In this document: in pieces, positions 23,653-36,021 of the stretch
Numbering within the stretch: the stretch's first letter is position 1
Layout: each line of letters begins with the position of its first letter
Source of the DNA: Welwitschia mirabilis
Lineage: Eukaryota; Gnetophyta; Gnetopsida; Welwitschiales
NCBI GenBank assembly: GCA_051453625.1
Contig: JBOZIK010000001.1
Location: 35,519,860-35,583,859 of the forward strand
DNA: 64,000 bases
Reading direction: 5' to 3'
The notes under the pieces: model-generated
Told to the model about the DNA's origin: nothing
The model's database searches: none
What the model saw: the letters and a program-made list of their open reading frames with translations, nothing else
Program-made: the position numbers and the translations under genes

Positions 23653-25060
23653 GAGATAATACTTTACTGACCTACTACACTAGAATGTGCTGGTTCAGCT
23701 TTCTCCTTTACTTTTCAATGTATTATAAAATTTCATTTGATATCCTATTTTTTTTAAAATTAAATAAGAGGATAAATAAAAGGGATAAAGGATAATTAAG
23801 TAGAAGGATAAAGTGGGAACATAGAATTTCTATACTAGAGTTGCCCCCTATTTGATGTAAAGTGAAATATGAGCTTGACATAAAAAATATAAGAAAAATG
23901 AACATGTATCTTAATCAAGATTTTACATGTGCAAGTCATTTCAGTATAATGGCAAAGATCCAAAATGATGAAAGTGATTTGATTAAATGGTAAAAACATA
24001 ATATGAATAAGGTTTAGACATGCATATAAGAGAAATAAAAAATGTATCATGGATGGTAATGAAAGATAATAAAAGAATAGGTTCAATTATACAAAATAGA
24101 AATGAGTTAAAATAACTATATGGTAAAAAGAAGTTGGGTATTGAAAATGGATAAGTTAAATAAGAAGTAAAATTATCCTTAGGTACGTTTATAAGTAAAT
24201 GCAAAGAATGACTTTGACATAATTAATTTCAAATATTAAAAAAGATTACTTGAAAATGGACAAACAGAGGGATAAACGACATTGATTATAATGTCTCTAA
24301 ATATTAACCTAGCAATGTCTATTGGTATGAATCATAAAACTATTTGATACCATTAACAATGGTTTGATGCTAAACCACACAGAGTTTCAGGTGATTAGGA
24401 TAGTGATTATGAGAATGTTTATGGTCAAAGTATCAATATAATGTTAGCACTATAACTCAATCTAATCATTGTTTGTAATAGCAAATGACAACTTAATAAT
24501 TTATCATTTAATAATTAATATATTCTGAATGATCATGAAATCATAGCTTTAAAGTCATGGAAAAATAAGTTAATGGAATTTTTAGAAGAAATCATCTATC
24601 ATCATGAGGGGAGTGTAACCATTGTCAAGAGCATAAGGATCTACAAGTTGAAGCCAGATTGTAATCAACTGATACTATAGTGAAGTTTCCACAACTACCA
24701 TATCACATTGTAAAAGGTACCTCTTAAGAATATTTATCCTAGTGTACTTGCAGTAGGACATCATGATTTTTTTTTTGTGGTGTATGATATTGATATTTTA
24801 CCAATTGATGTGATTTTTCTTTTTTTTATTTTCTTTTTTTTTGAATATTAATTGATCATTGGAATGATAAATTGTAAGATTCACTAGTAAAGACAAGTAT
24901 TAGATTTGATACAAATTGTTATTAGGATAGTAGAACATGAGACATTAGTTGTCATAGACATAGGAATATATTAAGATTGAGTGAAATCCAATCTTACAAT
25001 TGTAAATATTTCAAAGTAGGAAAGATACTTTAATAAAAACTTGAATGTAGTTTAACATAG
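23653..25060 (-). mobile_element. Gypsy E4, 3' region
   Basis: Non-coding. It matches 59,719-60,843 and 61,703-63,060. At 23,845-23,861 the minus strand reads a purine-rich tract (CATCAAATAGGGGGCAACT), like a polypurine tract of Athila/Tat elements, so the LTR would be expected toward the transporter copy. No LTR is found there. R1 is at 24,602-24,766, followed by a T-rich tract at 24,770-24,845. Confidence 0.5.
24602..24766. repeat. R1 block, copy 4
   Basis: Homologous to the other R1 blocks. It stands 3' of the E4 integrase in minus-strand reading, as in E1, E2 and E3. Confidence 0.75.
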
Positions 25061-25960
25061 AACCAAATGAAATTGACAATCAAATAAATAAATGACTTTA
25101 ATCAAGAAATGCTATTAAGGAGTCATTTAGGTAAGGGCCAAGAAAAGACTTATCTCTCGATCAAAAGGGTCCTCCTACTCAATTAATTCTATTATGCCAA
25201 GAGTACTATGATAATTATTAATGTAATCTTAGTTGTTATCCATTGAGGCTAAGTTTTCTTAGCATCAAAATTAAGAACTCAATGAAGTCATTTGAAATAC
25301 ACTTCTTTGTAAAGTAATTCATTTATCACTTAGGAGCTAAATTATTATAAGAATGTATCCAAATGTCATGCAGTAAAATAAAATAAATTGATTGAAGATA
25401 AATGTAGATGATGAGTTTAAGAGGAATTGAGTATAGAATGGAAACGAAAAACTACATAATGAACTATTAAAGAAAAAGAGGTAGATAAAACACACTATCA
25501 CTAGATATAAGAATGGATGTTTTACATAAGAAGGTGGCATAAAATGATTTGTGCAAAAGTCTAAGCTTTAAGAGAGAGTAAATAAGTGGTATCATAGCAA
25601 GGATCAATATAGTATATGCTATCATTGTCATCATCATCTTCCATAAGGGGAGTGTCATGAAATGAAATGTTAATTAGAGAATCTCAACAAGGGATAAAAT
25701 GACATCTACTAAGTATAAATGACACATGATGATTACTAATATAAATCTACTAGAATCTGACACATATGGTTGGCCATGATCTGTAAAACTCAAAAAAACA
25801 AAGAAAACATGAAACCTATGTAACATATGAAAACATGCTATTTTAAATAATCAGTAATTACATGGATGTATGTCACATTTTATTATGAATAAAATAGTAA
25901 CAATAAATGCATGAAATGAGTAAATAAAACACAGTAAAAATGATGTGAGTTATGAATTTT
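25061..25960 (-). pseudogene. Gypsy E4 integrase core and linker (Tat-like)
   Basis: At 25,286-25,321 the minus strand reads NYFTKKCISNDF, corresponding to the DYFTKWxEAxxF motif around the first catalytic Asp of Tat-type integrases. The E5 equivalent is at 63,325-63,362, within an open frame. The Asp is changed to Asn and Trp to Lys. The rest is in broken frames. Around 25,620-25,660 a run of Asp codons (MEDDDDND) is conserved with E5. The identification is weaker than for the reverse transcriptase next to it. Confidence 0.5.
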
Positions 25961-26916
25961 ATTGATAGTATGATCAAAGCTAGAATAAGTTTATTGGTTC
26001 TTTATCCTTAATGTCAGTCAGATATTTGAGTTTATATGTTTCTTTATTAAATTTTGTAATATGATAAATGACCCTAACCAATTTGGTGAAAATTTTAAGA
26101 TTGGAATTCCAAGTTGAACTCAGCGATAATTGATTTCCACTTTATTAAATGAGTACTCCCAGTAGAATATTCAAGTAGATGTTTGAATAAATTCTAATTA
26201 TTGATCACAAGTGTTCTATTTATCACCATATAATGCAAAAATTTCTATGAAGTAAAGACTAGAATCAAAGATGATTTTTCTACTTTAAAGTAATTTTTTT
26301 CATATTGGTGTAATATTCTATTGATGTAGTAATTTGGATGATCTTAGTGTAATCCATTTCATTAAAAGATCATTGTGATAATTGATGATAATGTTAGAAA
26401 AGGTAAAGAAAAAAGGATTAATTAGTTTATATATACTTAAAATAGGGGTAAGCATGAGATATTCTTCGATCTTATTAAAATCCTTTTAGAAATTTTCATC
26501 CCATTTGAATTCATTGTCTTTCTTGAACAAATGCATAAATGGTTTACATTGATCTATTAAAGTTGAAACAAATTGATGTATTACTTGTATTTTACCTTAA
26601 GGCTACATAATTGTTTCAAGTTACATGATGATGGCATGTCAGTAATTACTTTAATCTTTTTTGGATTAATTTCTATCCTTCCTTTTAAAACTATAAACCA
26701 TAAGAGTTTTCATGATGGCATATGAAAGACACATTTCTTTGGATTGAGGCATAAATTGTAACATCTTGCTTGCTTGAAAAGTTGTTTCAAATCATGTGGA
26801 TGATCATCTATTATTTATAATTTAACTACAACATTATCAACATAATATTTTACATTATGATATATCAAGTTATGAAATATATGTGTCATTGCTCATTAGT
26901 ATGCTTACAATGAACT
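25961..26916 (-). pseudogene. Gypsy E4 reverse transcriptase and RNase H (Tat-like)
   Basis: From 26,880 downward the minus strand reads YYVDNVVVKL (the YVDD box with the second Asp changed to Asn), DDHPHDLKQLFKQARCYNLC, LNPKKCVFHMPS, FIVLKGRIEINPKKIKVITD, and then thumb and RNase H pieces, ending with WKSIIAEFNLEFQS in the RNase H. The NLRLNPKKCxFGVxxGKLLGF wording is of the Tat lineage and differs from E2/E3, which read HHISNKGIRMDPKK. The region ends abruptly at 26,917, where the copia E6 LTR begins. The N-terminal half of reverse transcriptase is gone. Confidence 0.8.
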
Positions 26917-29043
26917 ACAATAATGAAGTACAAGATCTGACCTTCTATGCAAAGATTCAACAAATTTAGGCTCGTCCTTAGTTAGGAATGCAATGCCCAG
27001 TAAGTATAATGATTAATCACTAGTTTCAATTGTTTGGAAAAATGTTAAAAAAAGTTCTTCTAGTGATTTCTCTTTTGACTATTTATAATGAAAGGCTTTT
27101 AGGGTAAGTACAGTTAAAATCATGCTTCCAATAGCTAGAAAATGGCTACATAATAGATACATCTATAAAATTTCATTTCAGTTTCAGTTGGTTGACCCCT
27201 TAATCANNNNNNNNNNNNNNNNNNNNNNNNNNNNNNNNNNNNNNNNNNNNNNNNNNNNNNNNNNNNNNNNNNNNNNNNNNNNNNNNNNNNNNNNNNNNNN
27301 NNNNNNNNNNNNNNNNNNNNNNNNNNNNNNNNNNNNNNNNNNNNNNNNNNNNNNNNNNNNNNNNNNNNNNNNNNNNNNNNNNNNNNNNNNNNNNNNNNNN
27401 NNNNNNNNNNNNNNNNNNNNNNNNNNNNNNNNNNNNNNNNNNNNNNNNNNNNNNNNNNNNNNNNNNNNNNNNNNNNNNNNNNNNNNNNNNNNNNNNNNNN
27501 NNNNNNNNNNNNNNNNNNNNNNNNNNNNNNNNNNNNNNNNNNNNNNNNNNNNNNNNNNNNNNNNNNNNNNNNNNNNNNNNNNNNNNNNNNNNNNNNNNNN
27601 NNNNNNNNNNNNNNNNNNNNNNNNNNNNNNNNNNNNNNNNNNNNNNNNNNNNNNNNNNNNNNNNNNNNNNNNNNNNNNNNNNNNNNNNNNNNNNNNNNNN
27701 NNNNNNNNNNNNNNNNNNNNNNNNNNNNNNNNNNNNNNNNNNNNNNNNNNNNNNNNNNNNNNNNNNNNNNNNNNNNNNNNNNNNNNNNNNNNNNNNNNNN
27801 NNNNNNNNNNNNNNNNNNNNNNNNNNNNNNNNNNNNNNNNNNNNNNNNNNNNNNNNNNNNNNNNNNNNNNNNNNNNNNNNNNNNNNNNNNNNNNNNNNNN
27901 NNNNNNNNNNNNNNNNNNNNNNNNNNNNNNNNNNNNNNNNNNNNNNNNNNNNNNNNNNNNNNNNNNNNNNNNNNNNNNNNNNNNNNNNNNNNNNNNNNNN
28001 NNNNNNNNNNNNNNNNNNNNNNNNNNNNNNNNNNNNNNNNNNNNNNNNNNNNNNNNNNNNNNNNNNNNNNNNNNNNNNNNNNNNNNNNNNNNNNNNNNNN
28101 NNNNNNNNNCAATTGCCCTAGTTTCTTACAGCTCTATGTCTGGTTGATCCCTTAGGATCCGATCGATCCCTCATCAAGTCGCCTACATATCTATCTATTT
28201 GCTTACTTGTCATAATAAAAATCCATTCCAGTTTTCTGCATTAGATCTGATTGACCCCTTAAGTTCCTAATCAATCCCTTAATGATCATCTTAGGAATAT
28301 CAGATGTATAGTGCTTAGGTCTAATCGATCCATTATAAGTCTAGTTGATCCTTTTATAATTTATTCAAGAGTACTAGTTCTTAGGTTCACAGACCTAGTC
28401 AACCCATCAGAAGTTCAGTTAACCCCTCTAAATTTAGTCTAATATTGAGAGTTTACTCAAGTGCAGTTAACCCCATGAAAGTTTGGTCGACCCCTCAAGA
28501 GGGTAATTGAACTTGATAGATTTTAGTAATCAAAATGTGACATTTCTTGCTCTAACTTCTAACTTATAAGTGATCAATATTTTCTTCACAAGATACACAA
28601 ATTTTAATTCAAAAAAACATTATTTTAACATTAATTGGTAATACATAATCTAGAAATCTATTCATTTAACATTGATGATAAACATTAAAATATTAAAATT
28701 TGAGAAAATAACCCCTCACAAAATGCCTATTAAGCTTTGCAAAAAAAGTAAGCTTTTGATATAAAATTAATAAATTTTGATAAGATTTATTTTTTGCTAA
28801 TATTAAAGCAATTAGACGTGAAAATTTTAGAGAGTTAGGAAAATGCCAAAATGTTTATGAAAAATTACATTTATAAGAAGAAAAATTTTGATCATCCAAT
28901 ATTCAACATTTTGTTCATTGATAATTACAAGTGCACTTATAGATGTATAGGATAAACAACATTTTAAATAGGAATGTTTAATATATAAAAAATTTAAGTT
29001 CATATGGAAATCAAGTTTATATTAAAAATTTGAAACACCACTA
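26917..29043 (-). mobile_element. Copia E6, 3' LTR (truncated, with gap)
   Basis: 26,917-27,206 matches 36,484-36,766 and 28,110-28,646 matches 37,318-38,145 of the 5' LTR. The last 440-460 bp of the LTR next to the primer-site end (36,024-36,480 in the other copy) are missing at 26,917. The inner boundary is set by the polypurine tract at 29,045. The LTR holds many copies of a short motif, GTTGACCCCTCAA with variants (27,191; 28,143; 28,248; 28,416; 28,467; 28,485 and others). Confidence 0.75.
27207..28109. other. Assembly gap, 903 N (sized), inside copia LTR
   Basis: In the homologous LTR the same two flanking sequences are only about 76 bases apart (36,767-36,842). Either the size estimate is wrong or something is inserted here. 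Confidence 0.99.
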
Positions 29044-29044
29044 G

Positions 29045-29060
29045 TTCTCCCCTTTTGATG
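29045..29060 (-). promoter_or_regulatory. Copia E6 polypurine tract
   Basis: The minus strand reads CATCAAAAGGGGAGAA, the usual form just upstream of a copia 3' LTR. It marks the inner boundary of the LTR. Confidence 0.7.
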
Positions 29061-29289
29061 CTGATAACAAAGAACAAAGACACATAAGCAAATCAGAGAA
29101 GAAAAATAATCATATAGCAAAGATTGAAATAGATTCCACATTTTCTTCTTATTTGAGTGCTTTTCACTTTAAGCTTTTAACTTCCTTTGAAGAGGCATAC
29201 AGACCTCATAGGATCTGAATGACTGAGCTTTTATGTTGGTCGACTAACTACATCTCATCAACCAAATTATGGATCTGGTCAATTATCCT

Positions 29290-30720
29290 ACAATCAATGA
29301 GAGAATGATGAGATAATCCCTAGTTTGTTTCTAAGAAAAATAAAAGTATAAAAATTTAGGAGTTTGATAAAAATATCTACTAGTTGTTGATCTTTACTCA
29401 TAAAGTTTATAGAAATGTGTTCTTTTTCTACTTTATATTTTAAAAATTGATGCCTTAGCTTAGTATGCTTGATTCTTAAGTGCTGAGTAGGATTTTTAGA
29501 GATGTTTATAGCACTGGTATTGTCACAAAGGGTAGAAACTTGTTCAAAATTAATACCAAAATCTCTTAGCATTTCTTTAATCCATAAAATATGAGTTCAA
29601 CAACTACCTACTGCAATATATTCCACTTCTATAGTTGAAAGAGATATTGAATTTTGTTTCTTACTAGTCTATCCTACTAAGCATGAACCTAACAAAAATT
29701 AGTTTTCACTGGTGCTCTTTTTATCATCCTTATAACTAGATTAATCCACATCACTAAAACCTACAAGATCAAAGGATTTCTCTATAGGATACCACAAACC
29801 ATAATCACATGTATGTTTTACATACCTAATTACTCTTTTTACTACTTGTAGATGTAATTTTTTTGATTGGGATTGATATCTTGCACACACTCTAAACATA
29901 GTGTTTGATCTACTTACAATAAAATATAATAAACTTTCATTTATACTTCTATAAAGTTTTTGATCTACTGATTTATGATTCTTATCCAAACTTACTTTAC
30001 AAGATGTTGGCATAGGTGTCAGTTGTTTTTGCATTTTCTAACCCAAAACATTTGATTAAATCTCTTACATATTTGGATTGAAAAATAAATATTCCATTTT
30101 TTAATTACTTTATTTGTAGTCCAAGAAACATTTTCAATTCACCAAGTACACTCATTTCAAAATGAGTTCATAATAATTACAAATTCTTTTGACAACCTTT
30201 AATTTAAGGAACTGAATATGATATCATCCACATAGATTTGTATAATAATGAAATACTTTCATAAGTTCTTTAAAAATAAGGTTTTGTCTACTATTTTATG
30301 AATATATCCATTATCATTTAAAAAATTTGCTAGTTTTTCATACGAAGCTCTTGGAGCTTGTTTTAATCTATATAGGGCTTTCTTAAATCTATACATATGA
30401 TTAGTTATATGAGAATCAATAAGACCTTGTGGTTGTTCTACATAAGCTTCTTAATTTAATGTACCATTTAAAAAGGCACTCTTCACATTCATTTAATACA
30501 CTTTGAAATTTTTAAAAACTAGAAAAGAGAAAAACATTCTAATGCTATCTAGCCTTGTAACAAGAGCAAATGTATCACTTACATCAATGCCTTATATCTA
30601 GTTTTATCCTTGTGCTACTAATCTTGCATTGTTTTTAATGATATTTTTTTATTCATCACATTTTTTTTTTAAAAATTCACTTAATCCCAATGATATTTTT
30701 ATCTTTTGGCCTTTATACAA
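29290..30720 (-). pseudogene. Copia E6 reverse transcriptase and RNase H
   Basis: Ty1/copia polymerase end. RNase H at 29,294-29,572: LCDNTSAINISKNPTQHLRI, KHTKLRHQFLKYKVEKEHIS and QLVDIFIKLLN (the TKPL motif). The RT/RNase H junction at 29,741-30,034: STPM-like TPMPTSCKVSLDKN, KSVDQKLYRSINESLLY, VVKRVIRYVKHTCDYGLWYP and LVGFSDVD. Further up, around 30,160-30,560, broken frames hold the RT body, including an Asp-rich active-site region near 30,220. Stops split the frame repeatedly. No second copy is seen: the duplicated block starts at 30,718. Confidence 0.85.
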
Positions 30721-31905
30721 GTTTTCAAGCATCATTTCTCTTAAATTATTATAGTTAATCTTGCATTACCATTATCCATTCCTTATGTATTTTAGCTTCT
30801 TCAAATTTCTTGGGCTCTGTTTTTGAAACTTAATAAATGTGAGCACATATATTATTCATAAAACTTCTTGTCTTTATTTTAAAACCAACTTCTCCAATAA
30901 TAGAATCTAATGGGTGATCTTTTAACTCTTCGATCTTTTTCAGTATGCCTTCTTTTGTAGAAGCTTCATTAGTTATGGGGATACTTATAGATATAACTTC
31001 CTCTTCATTCAAATAATTTGGTGTTGTTTCAATCCCATCAATTTGCACATTTATTGACTCTTTATCATTAAAATTCTCTTATTGAAAACTTAGTATTCTC
31101 TACTTCTAGTTGAGTAGTCCAAAAAAATAGCTTCATCCTCTTTAAAATCGAATTTACTTAGATGTTCTCCATCTTTTAGCACATAGCATTTACTTTAAAG
31201 AATTCAAAATATGAAATGTCAGGTTATCTTTCTTTTCATAACTCATATGGCATTTTAACTGTATCGGGTCTAAGATAAATTCTATTAATAATATAGCATG
31301 CTAATAGCCTCAGCTCAGAATGATTTAGAAATCTCCTTATCATTTAACATAGTTTGTGCCATTTCTTGGAGGACTCTATTATTTTTTTTAGCTATATCAT
31401 TTTGTTGGGGCATCTTTGGGGCTGAAAATTGATGATTAATTTCATTATCAATGTAATATTTCTTAAAGAGATGGTTCTTAAATGCATCACTATGATTACT
31501 CCTTATTTTCTTTATGGTATACCCATTTTCATTTTGAATTTTTTTTATATCTTAACCTAATATTTATATGCTTTAGATTTATTGGAGAGGAAAGCTATTC
31601 AAGTATATCTAGATAAGTTATCAACCATAGTAAAAAAATAATGTTTACCACTTAGAATTTGAGTTTGAGTAGGGCCTACCAAGTCCATATGAATAAGCTC
31701 TAATAGCATAGTTATGGAAGTTTGGTTTTTACTTTTATGTGAAGTTCTTATTTTTTTGCCTTTTTGACACACATTATATAAATCTTATTTTTCTACATTT
31801 ATCTTAAGGAGACCTTTCACAATGTTTTTACAAATAATCATTTTCAATTGATCATAATTAACATGACCTAATTGTTTATGACAAATCTCTTTTTTAGGCA
31901 CATTA
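30721..31905 (-). pseudogene. Copia E6 integrase and linker (copy 1)
   Basis: The linker before reverse transcriptase is open at 30,830-31,048 (HPLDSIIGEVGFKIKTRSFM, the HPxDxIIGxxxxGVxTRS motif). In the core near 31,600-31,760, shifting frames give a readable LELIHMDLVGPTQT-like block followed by GKHYFF and LITYLDIL, corresponding to the HxDLxGPxxxxSLGGxxY and DDYSRYT motifs at the first and second catalytic residues. Many frameshifts. The same sequence recurs at 33,601-34,795. Confidence 0.75.
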
Positions 31906-33120
31906 GAAAATTAAAATGGAGAAAATGATTGTTCTATGCTATAAACGTTGTCTAGTCTACTTGCTCTAAGGATAAAATCATTTGATTTTTCATAAAAAAT
32001 TTTACATTTTGTATTATTGAAAACTACCTTATGACCTTTATCCCATATTTGGCTAATACTTAATAAATTATGCTTTAAACTATTTATACGTAAAACTTTA
32101 TTAATTCTAGGAAGGTTACCTCCACCGATGCTTCCTATACCTTCTATTTTTGCTCTTCCATTGTCATCAAAATTCACTTATCCTCTACCAAAGTTACTTA
32201 ATTGCTTGAACTTGGGTTTGTTTCCTATCATATGTTTTGAACATCCACTATTCAAATACTAGCTACTACTATTTAAGACCTTGAAACCTGTTTGAATTAA
32301 AAGACTTTTAAGATTGTTGGCTTTCACCTATTTATTCTTTTTAGAATTATGCAGTGTACCTTCTTTTGAAATAAATTTAAAAAGAAAAGAACTGATTAAA
32401 CTTTAAAACAAGATTAAATTTCTAGCACTGCAAAAAATCTTTGAATGTTTAATCTTTTTACAAAAATGACAAGTAAGTTTTAAGATGAACTTACTTTGTC
32501 ACATCACATGATTTTGTTGTCTTTATAGTGTTTGGGAGATGAAAGCAATACCTGAGTTATCACCAGTAGGCTTATAAACTCTAAGTAACTATTCTAATTT
32601 AGAATAACCACTAGAAAAGTTATTAACAAAATGAGATAGATCTTTTACCTGTGAAATGAGATCGGATTTTTTAGGTTTGATATTATTCTATCTTGATTTT
32701 ATTTCCTCCCTTTTTTTGTTAAGATAGTTTATAATCTTATTTAGATCATTTATCCTTTTAGCTAACTTTTTACATTCTAAATATAGTTCTGGATAGGTAT
32801 CTTCTATCTCATCTTATTCGTTATTAATCACATCTAAAGAATCATGTTCTATTGTGCTAGGCAAGTTCTGTAGAGAAGGCACAATTGCCATGAAGGATAT
32901 ACTTCTGTCTTTGTCAGATGTTTGACCTAACCTATTGTCACTTTTTTAAGACTCCTTTGTATATCCATAGTATACAATCTACTTCAGAATATATCCACAT
33001 ACTATCCATACCAATAAGAGTATAGATGTCTAAGAAAGGCACAGTTAAAAAATCAATAAAGGAATTTCTCATTTTTGGGTTCTAGAGTTTAGATTGATTA
33101 AAATCTAACAATGGACTTAA
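31906..33120 (-). pseudogene. Copia E6 gag and pre-integrase region (copy 1)
   Basis: 31,911-32,177 is open and reads FDDNGRAKIEGIGSIGGGNL, then SLKHNLLSISQIWDKGHKVV, FNNTKCKIF: the segment between protease and integrase. Near 32,430-32,472 a complete CCHC zinc knuckle, TCHFCKKIKHSKIFC, marks the gag nucleocapsid. Upstream, 32,580-33,110 is degenerate gag. It ends at the primer binding site. The same arrangement is found at 34,796-36,005 in the second copy, where a 34,802-35,062 frame is also open. Confidence 0.8.
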
Positions 33121-33124
33121 CTTA

Positions 33125-33136
33125 GCTATAATACCA
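33125..33136 (-). promoter_or_regulatory. Copia E6 primer binding site (copy 1)
   Basis: The minus strand is TGGTATTATAGC against the usual TGGTATCAGAGC (initiator Met tRNA), two transitions away. The LTR terminus is two bases further on, at 33,139. Confidence 0.75.
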
Positions 33137-33138
33137 AT

Positions 33139-33500
33139 TGTAAGGATCAATAATCTTAGAAGGGGAAATGAATAGATTTAATAGTAATATTTGAATAATC
33201 TCATGATAAAAATTTGCTTAAAGAGATTACTAAAAGCTTATGCATAAGAATTAAAAGTAATCTACAAAATAAAAATAATGGACAACATAAAAATACTAAT
33301 CAGGTGCATGCAAGGTCTATTATGGTTTAGGAAACCCCCTACTTCACTTTTAATGATTAACTTACAAAGCCTAAGCTGGATATTTATTAACTCTTTTAGG
33401 TATTGCAAGTTCACCTGTAATCTTCACACCCAGACTTTTGTAGGCTAAGTCTCAACCTTTTTAAATGGATTATTACAGGCTAAGTCTTAACCTTCATAAA
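33139..33500 (-). mobile_element. Copia E6, 5' LTR (copy 1, cut by gap)
   Basis: The plus-strand TGTAAGG at 33,139 is the rc of a CA-ending LTR. It matches 36,024-36,384 base for base with about 10% difference. Confidence 0.75.
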
Positions 33501-33600
33501 NNNNNNNNNNNNNNNNNNNNNNNNNNNNNNNNNNNNNNNNNNNNNNNNNNNNNNNNNNNNNNNNNNNNNNNNNNNNNNNNNNNNNNNNNNNNNNNNNNNN
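33501..33600. other. Assembly gap, 100 N
   Basis: 30,718-33,500 on the left recurs as 33,601-36,384 on the right, so half of E6 appears twice. Confidence 0.99.
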
Positions 33601-36005
33601 CAAGTTTCCAAACATCATTTTTCTTAAATTATTGGAGTTCGTCTTGCATTACCATTATCCATTCCTTATGAATTTTAGCTTCTTCAAATTTCTTGGGCTC
33701 TGTTTTTGAAACATAACAAATGTGAGCACATAAATTATTCATAGAACTTCTTGTCTTTATTTTAAAATCAACTTCTCCAATAATAGAATCTAATGGGTGA
33801 TCTTTTAACTCTTTGATCTTTCTCAGTATGCCTCCTTTTGTAGGAGCTTCATTAGTTATGAGGATACTTGTAGATATAACTTCCTCTTCATCTAAATAAT
33901 TTTGTCTTATGTCAACCCATCAATTTGTACATTTAGTGACTCTTCTATTATTAAAATTCTCTTATTGAAAACTCAATATGCTCTACCTCTAGTTGAGTAG
34001 CCTAGAAAAATAGCTTCATCCTCTTTAAAATTGCATTTACTTAGATGTTCTCATCTTTTAGCACATAGCATTTACTCCAAAAGACTTCAAAATATGAAAT
34101 GTTAGGTTATCTTCATTTTCATAACTCATATGGCATTTTAACTGTATTGGATCTAAGATAAATTCTATTAATAATATAGCATGCTAATAGCCTCAACTCA
34201 GAATGATTTAGAAATCTCCTTATCATTTAGCATAGTTTGTGCCATTTCTTGGAGGACTCTATTATTTTTTTCAGCTATATCATTTTGTTGGAGCATCTTT
34301 GGGGCTGAAAATTGATGATTATATTCATTATCAATGCAATATTTCTTAAAGCGATGGTTCTTAAATGCATCACTATGTTTACTCCTTATTTTCTTTATGG
34401 TATACCCATTTTTATTTTGAATTTTTTTTAATTATATCAACCTAATATTTATATGCTTCAGATTTGTTGGATAGGAAAGATATTTAAGTATATCTAGATA
34501 AGTTATTAACCATAGTAAAGAAATAATGTTTACCACTTAGACTTTGAGTTTGAGTAGGGCCTACCAAGTCCATATGAATAAGCTCTAATAGCATAGCCAT
34601 GGAAGCTTGTTTTCTACTTTTATGTGAAGTTCTTATTTGTTTATCTTTTTAACACACATTATATAAACCTTATTTTTCTATATTTATCTTAAGAAGATCT
34701 TTCACAATGTTTTTATGAACAATCATTTTTAATTGATCATAATTAACGTGACTTAATTATTTATGCCAAAGCTCTTCTTAAGGAACATTAGAAAAGTAAA
34801 ATTAAGAAAATGATTGATCTATGCTATAAATGTTGTCTATTCTATTTGCTCTAAGGATAAAATCATTTGATTTTTCATGTAAAATTTTACATTTTGACTT
34901 ATTGAAAACTACCTTATGACCTTTGTTACATATTTGGCTAATACTCAATAAACTATGCTTTAAACTATTTATACACAAAAATTCATTAAGTCTAGGAAGG
35001 TTACCTTCATCAATGCTTCCTATACCTTCTATTTTTTCTCTTTCGTTGTCATCAAAATTCACTTATCCTTTATCAAAGTTACTTAATTTCTTGAATCTGG
35101 ATTTGTTTCCTATCATATGTTTTAAACATCCACTGTTCAAATACTAGCCACTGCTATTTAAGACCTTGAAAGCTGTCTAAATTAAAAGAATTTTAAGATT
35201 ATTAGCTTTCACCTATTTAGTCTTTTTAGATTTATGTAGTGTACCTTCTTTTGAAATAAATTTAAAAGGAAAAGAACTGATTGAACTTAAAAATAAGATT
35301 AAATTTCTAGTATTGCAAAAAATCTTTGAATGTTTAGTATTTCCACAAAAATGACAAGTAAGTTTTAAGATGAACTTACTTTACCACATCACGTGATTTT
35401 GTTATCTTTGTAGTTTTTGAGAGATGAACCCAATACCTGACTTATCACTAGTAAGCTTATAAACTTTAATTAACTATTTTAATTTAGAAGAACCACTAGA
35501 AAATTTATTAACAAAATGAGATAAACCTTTTACTTGTGAAATGAGATCCAATTTTTCAGATTTGTTTTTCTTCTATCTTGATTTCATTTCCTCCCTTTTT
35601 TTGGTAACATAATTTATAATCTTATTTAGATCATTTATCCTTTTAGCCAACTTTTTACATTCTAAGTATAGTTCTTGACAGGTATCTTCTAGCTCATCCT
35701 ATTCTTCATTAATCACATCTAAAGCATCATGCTCTAATGTGCTAGGAAAGTTCTGTAGAGAAAGCACAATTGCCATGAAGGATATACTTCTATCTTTGTC
35801 AGATTTTTGACCTAATCTATTGTCACTTTTCCAAGACTCCTTTGCATATCCACAATATACAATCTACTTGAGAATATATCCACATACTATCCATACCAAT
35901 AAGAGTATAGATGTCTAAGAAAGGCACAGTTAAAAAATTAATAAAGGAATTTCTCATTTTTGGATTCTAGAGTTTAGATTGGTTAAAATATGAAAATGGA
36001 CTTAA
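33601..36005 (-). pseudogene. Copia E6 gag-integrase (copy 2)
   Basis: Repeat of 30,718-33,110: linker and integrase at 33,601-34,795, pre-integrase segment open at 34,802-35,062 (SLKHSLLSISQICNKGHKVV), degenerate zinc knuckle near 35,320-35,360, gag to about 36,000. Frameshifts are at different positions from copy 1, so both copies decayed separately. This argues against a sequencing artefact alone, but not against two alleles or two family members joined by mistake. Confidence 0.75.
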
Positions 36006-36009
36006 CTTA

Positions 36010-36021
36010 GCTATAATACCA
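36010..36021 (-). promoter_or_regulatory. Copia E6 primer binding site (copy 2)
   Basis: TGGTATTATAGC on the minus strand, identical to copy 1. It is followed by the LTR terminus TG at 36,024. Confidence 0.75.

Noticed and set aside
23723-25658. Several hydrophobic minus-strand frames of 60-83 codons
   Set aside because: They are Phe/Leu/Ser-rich frames opposite A-rich non-coding DNA, not conserved as frames in the homologous 59.7-63.7 kb region.
27122-28147. Long open frames of 341 and 302 codons
   Set aside because: They consist almost entirely of N in the 903-base gap.
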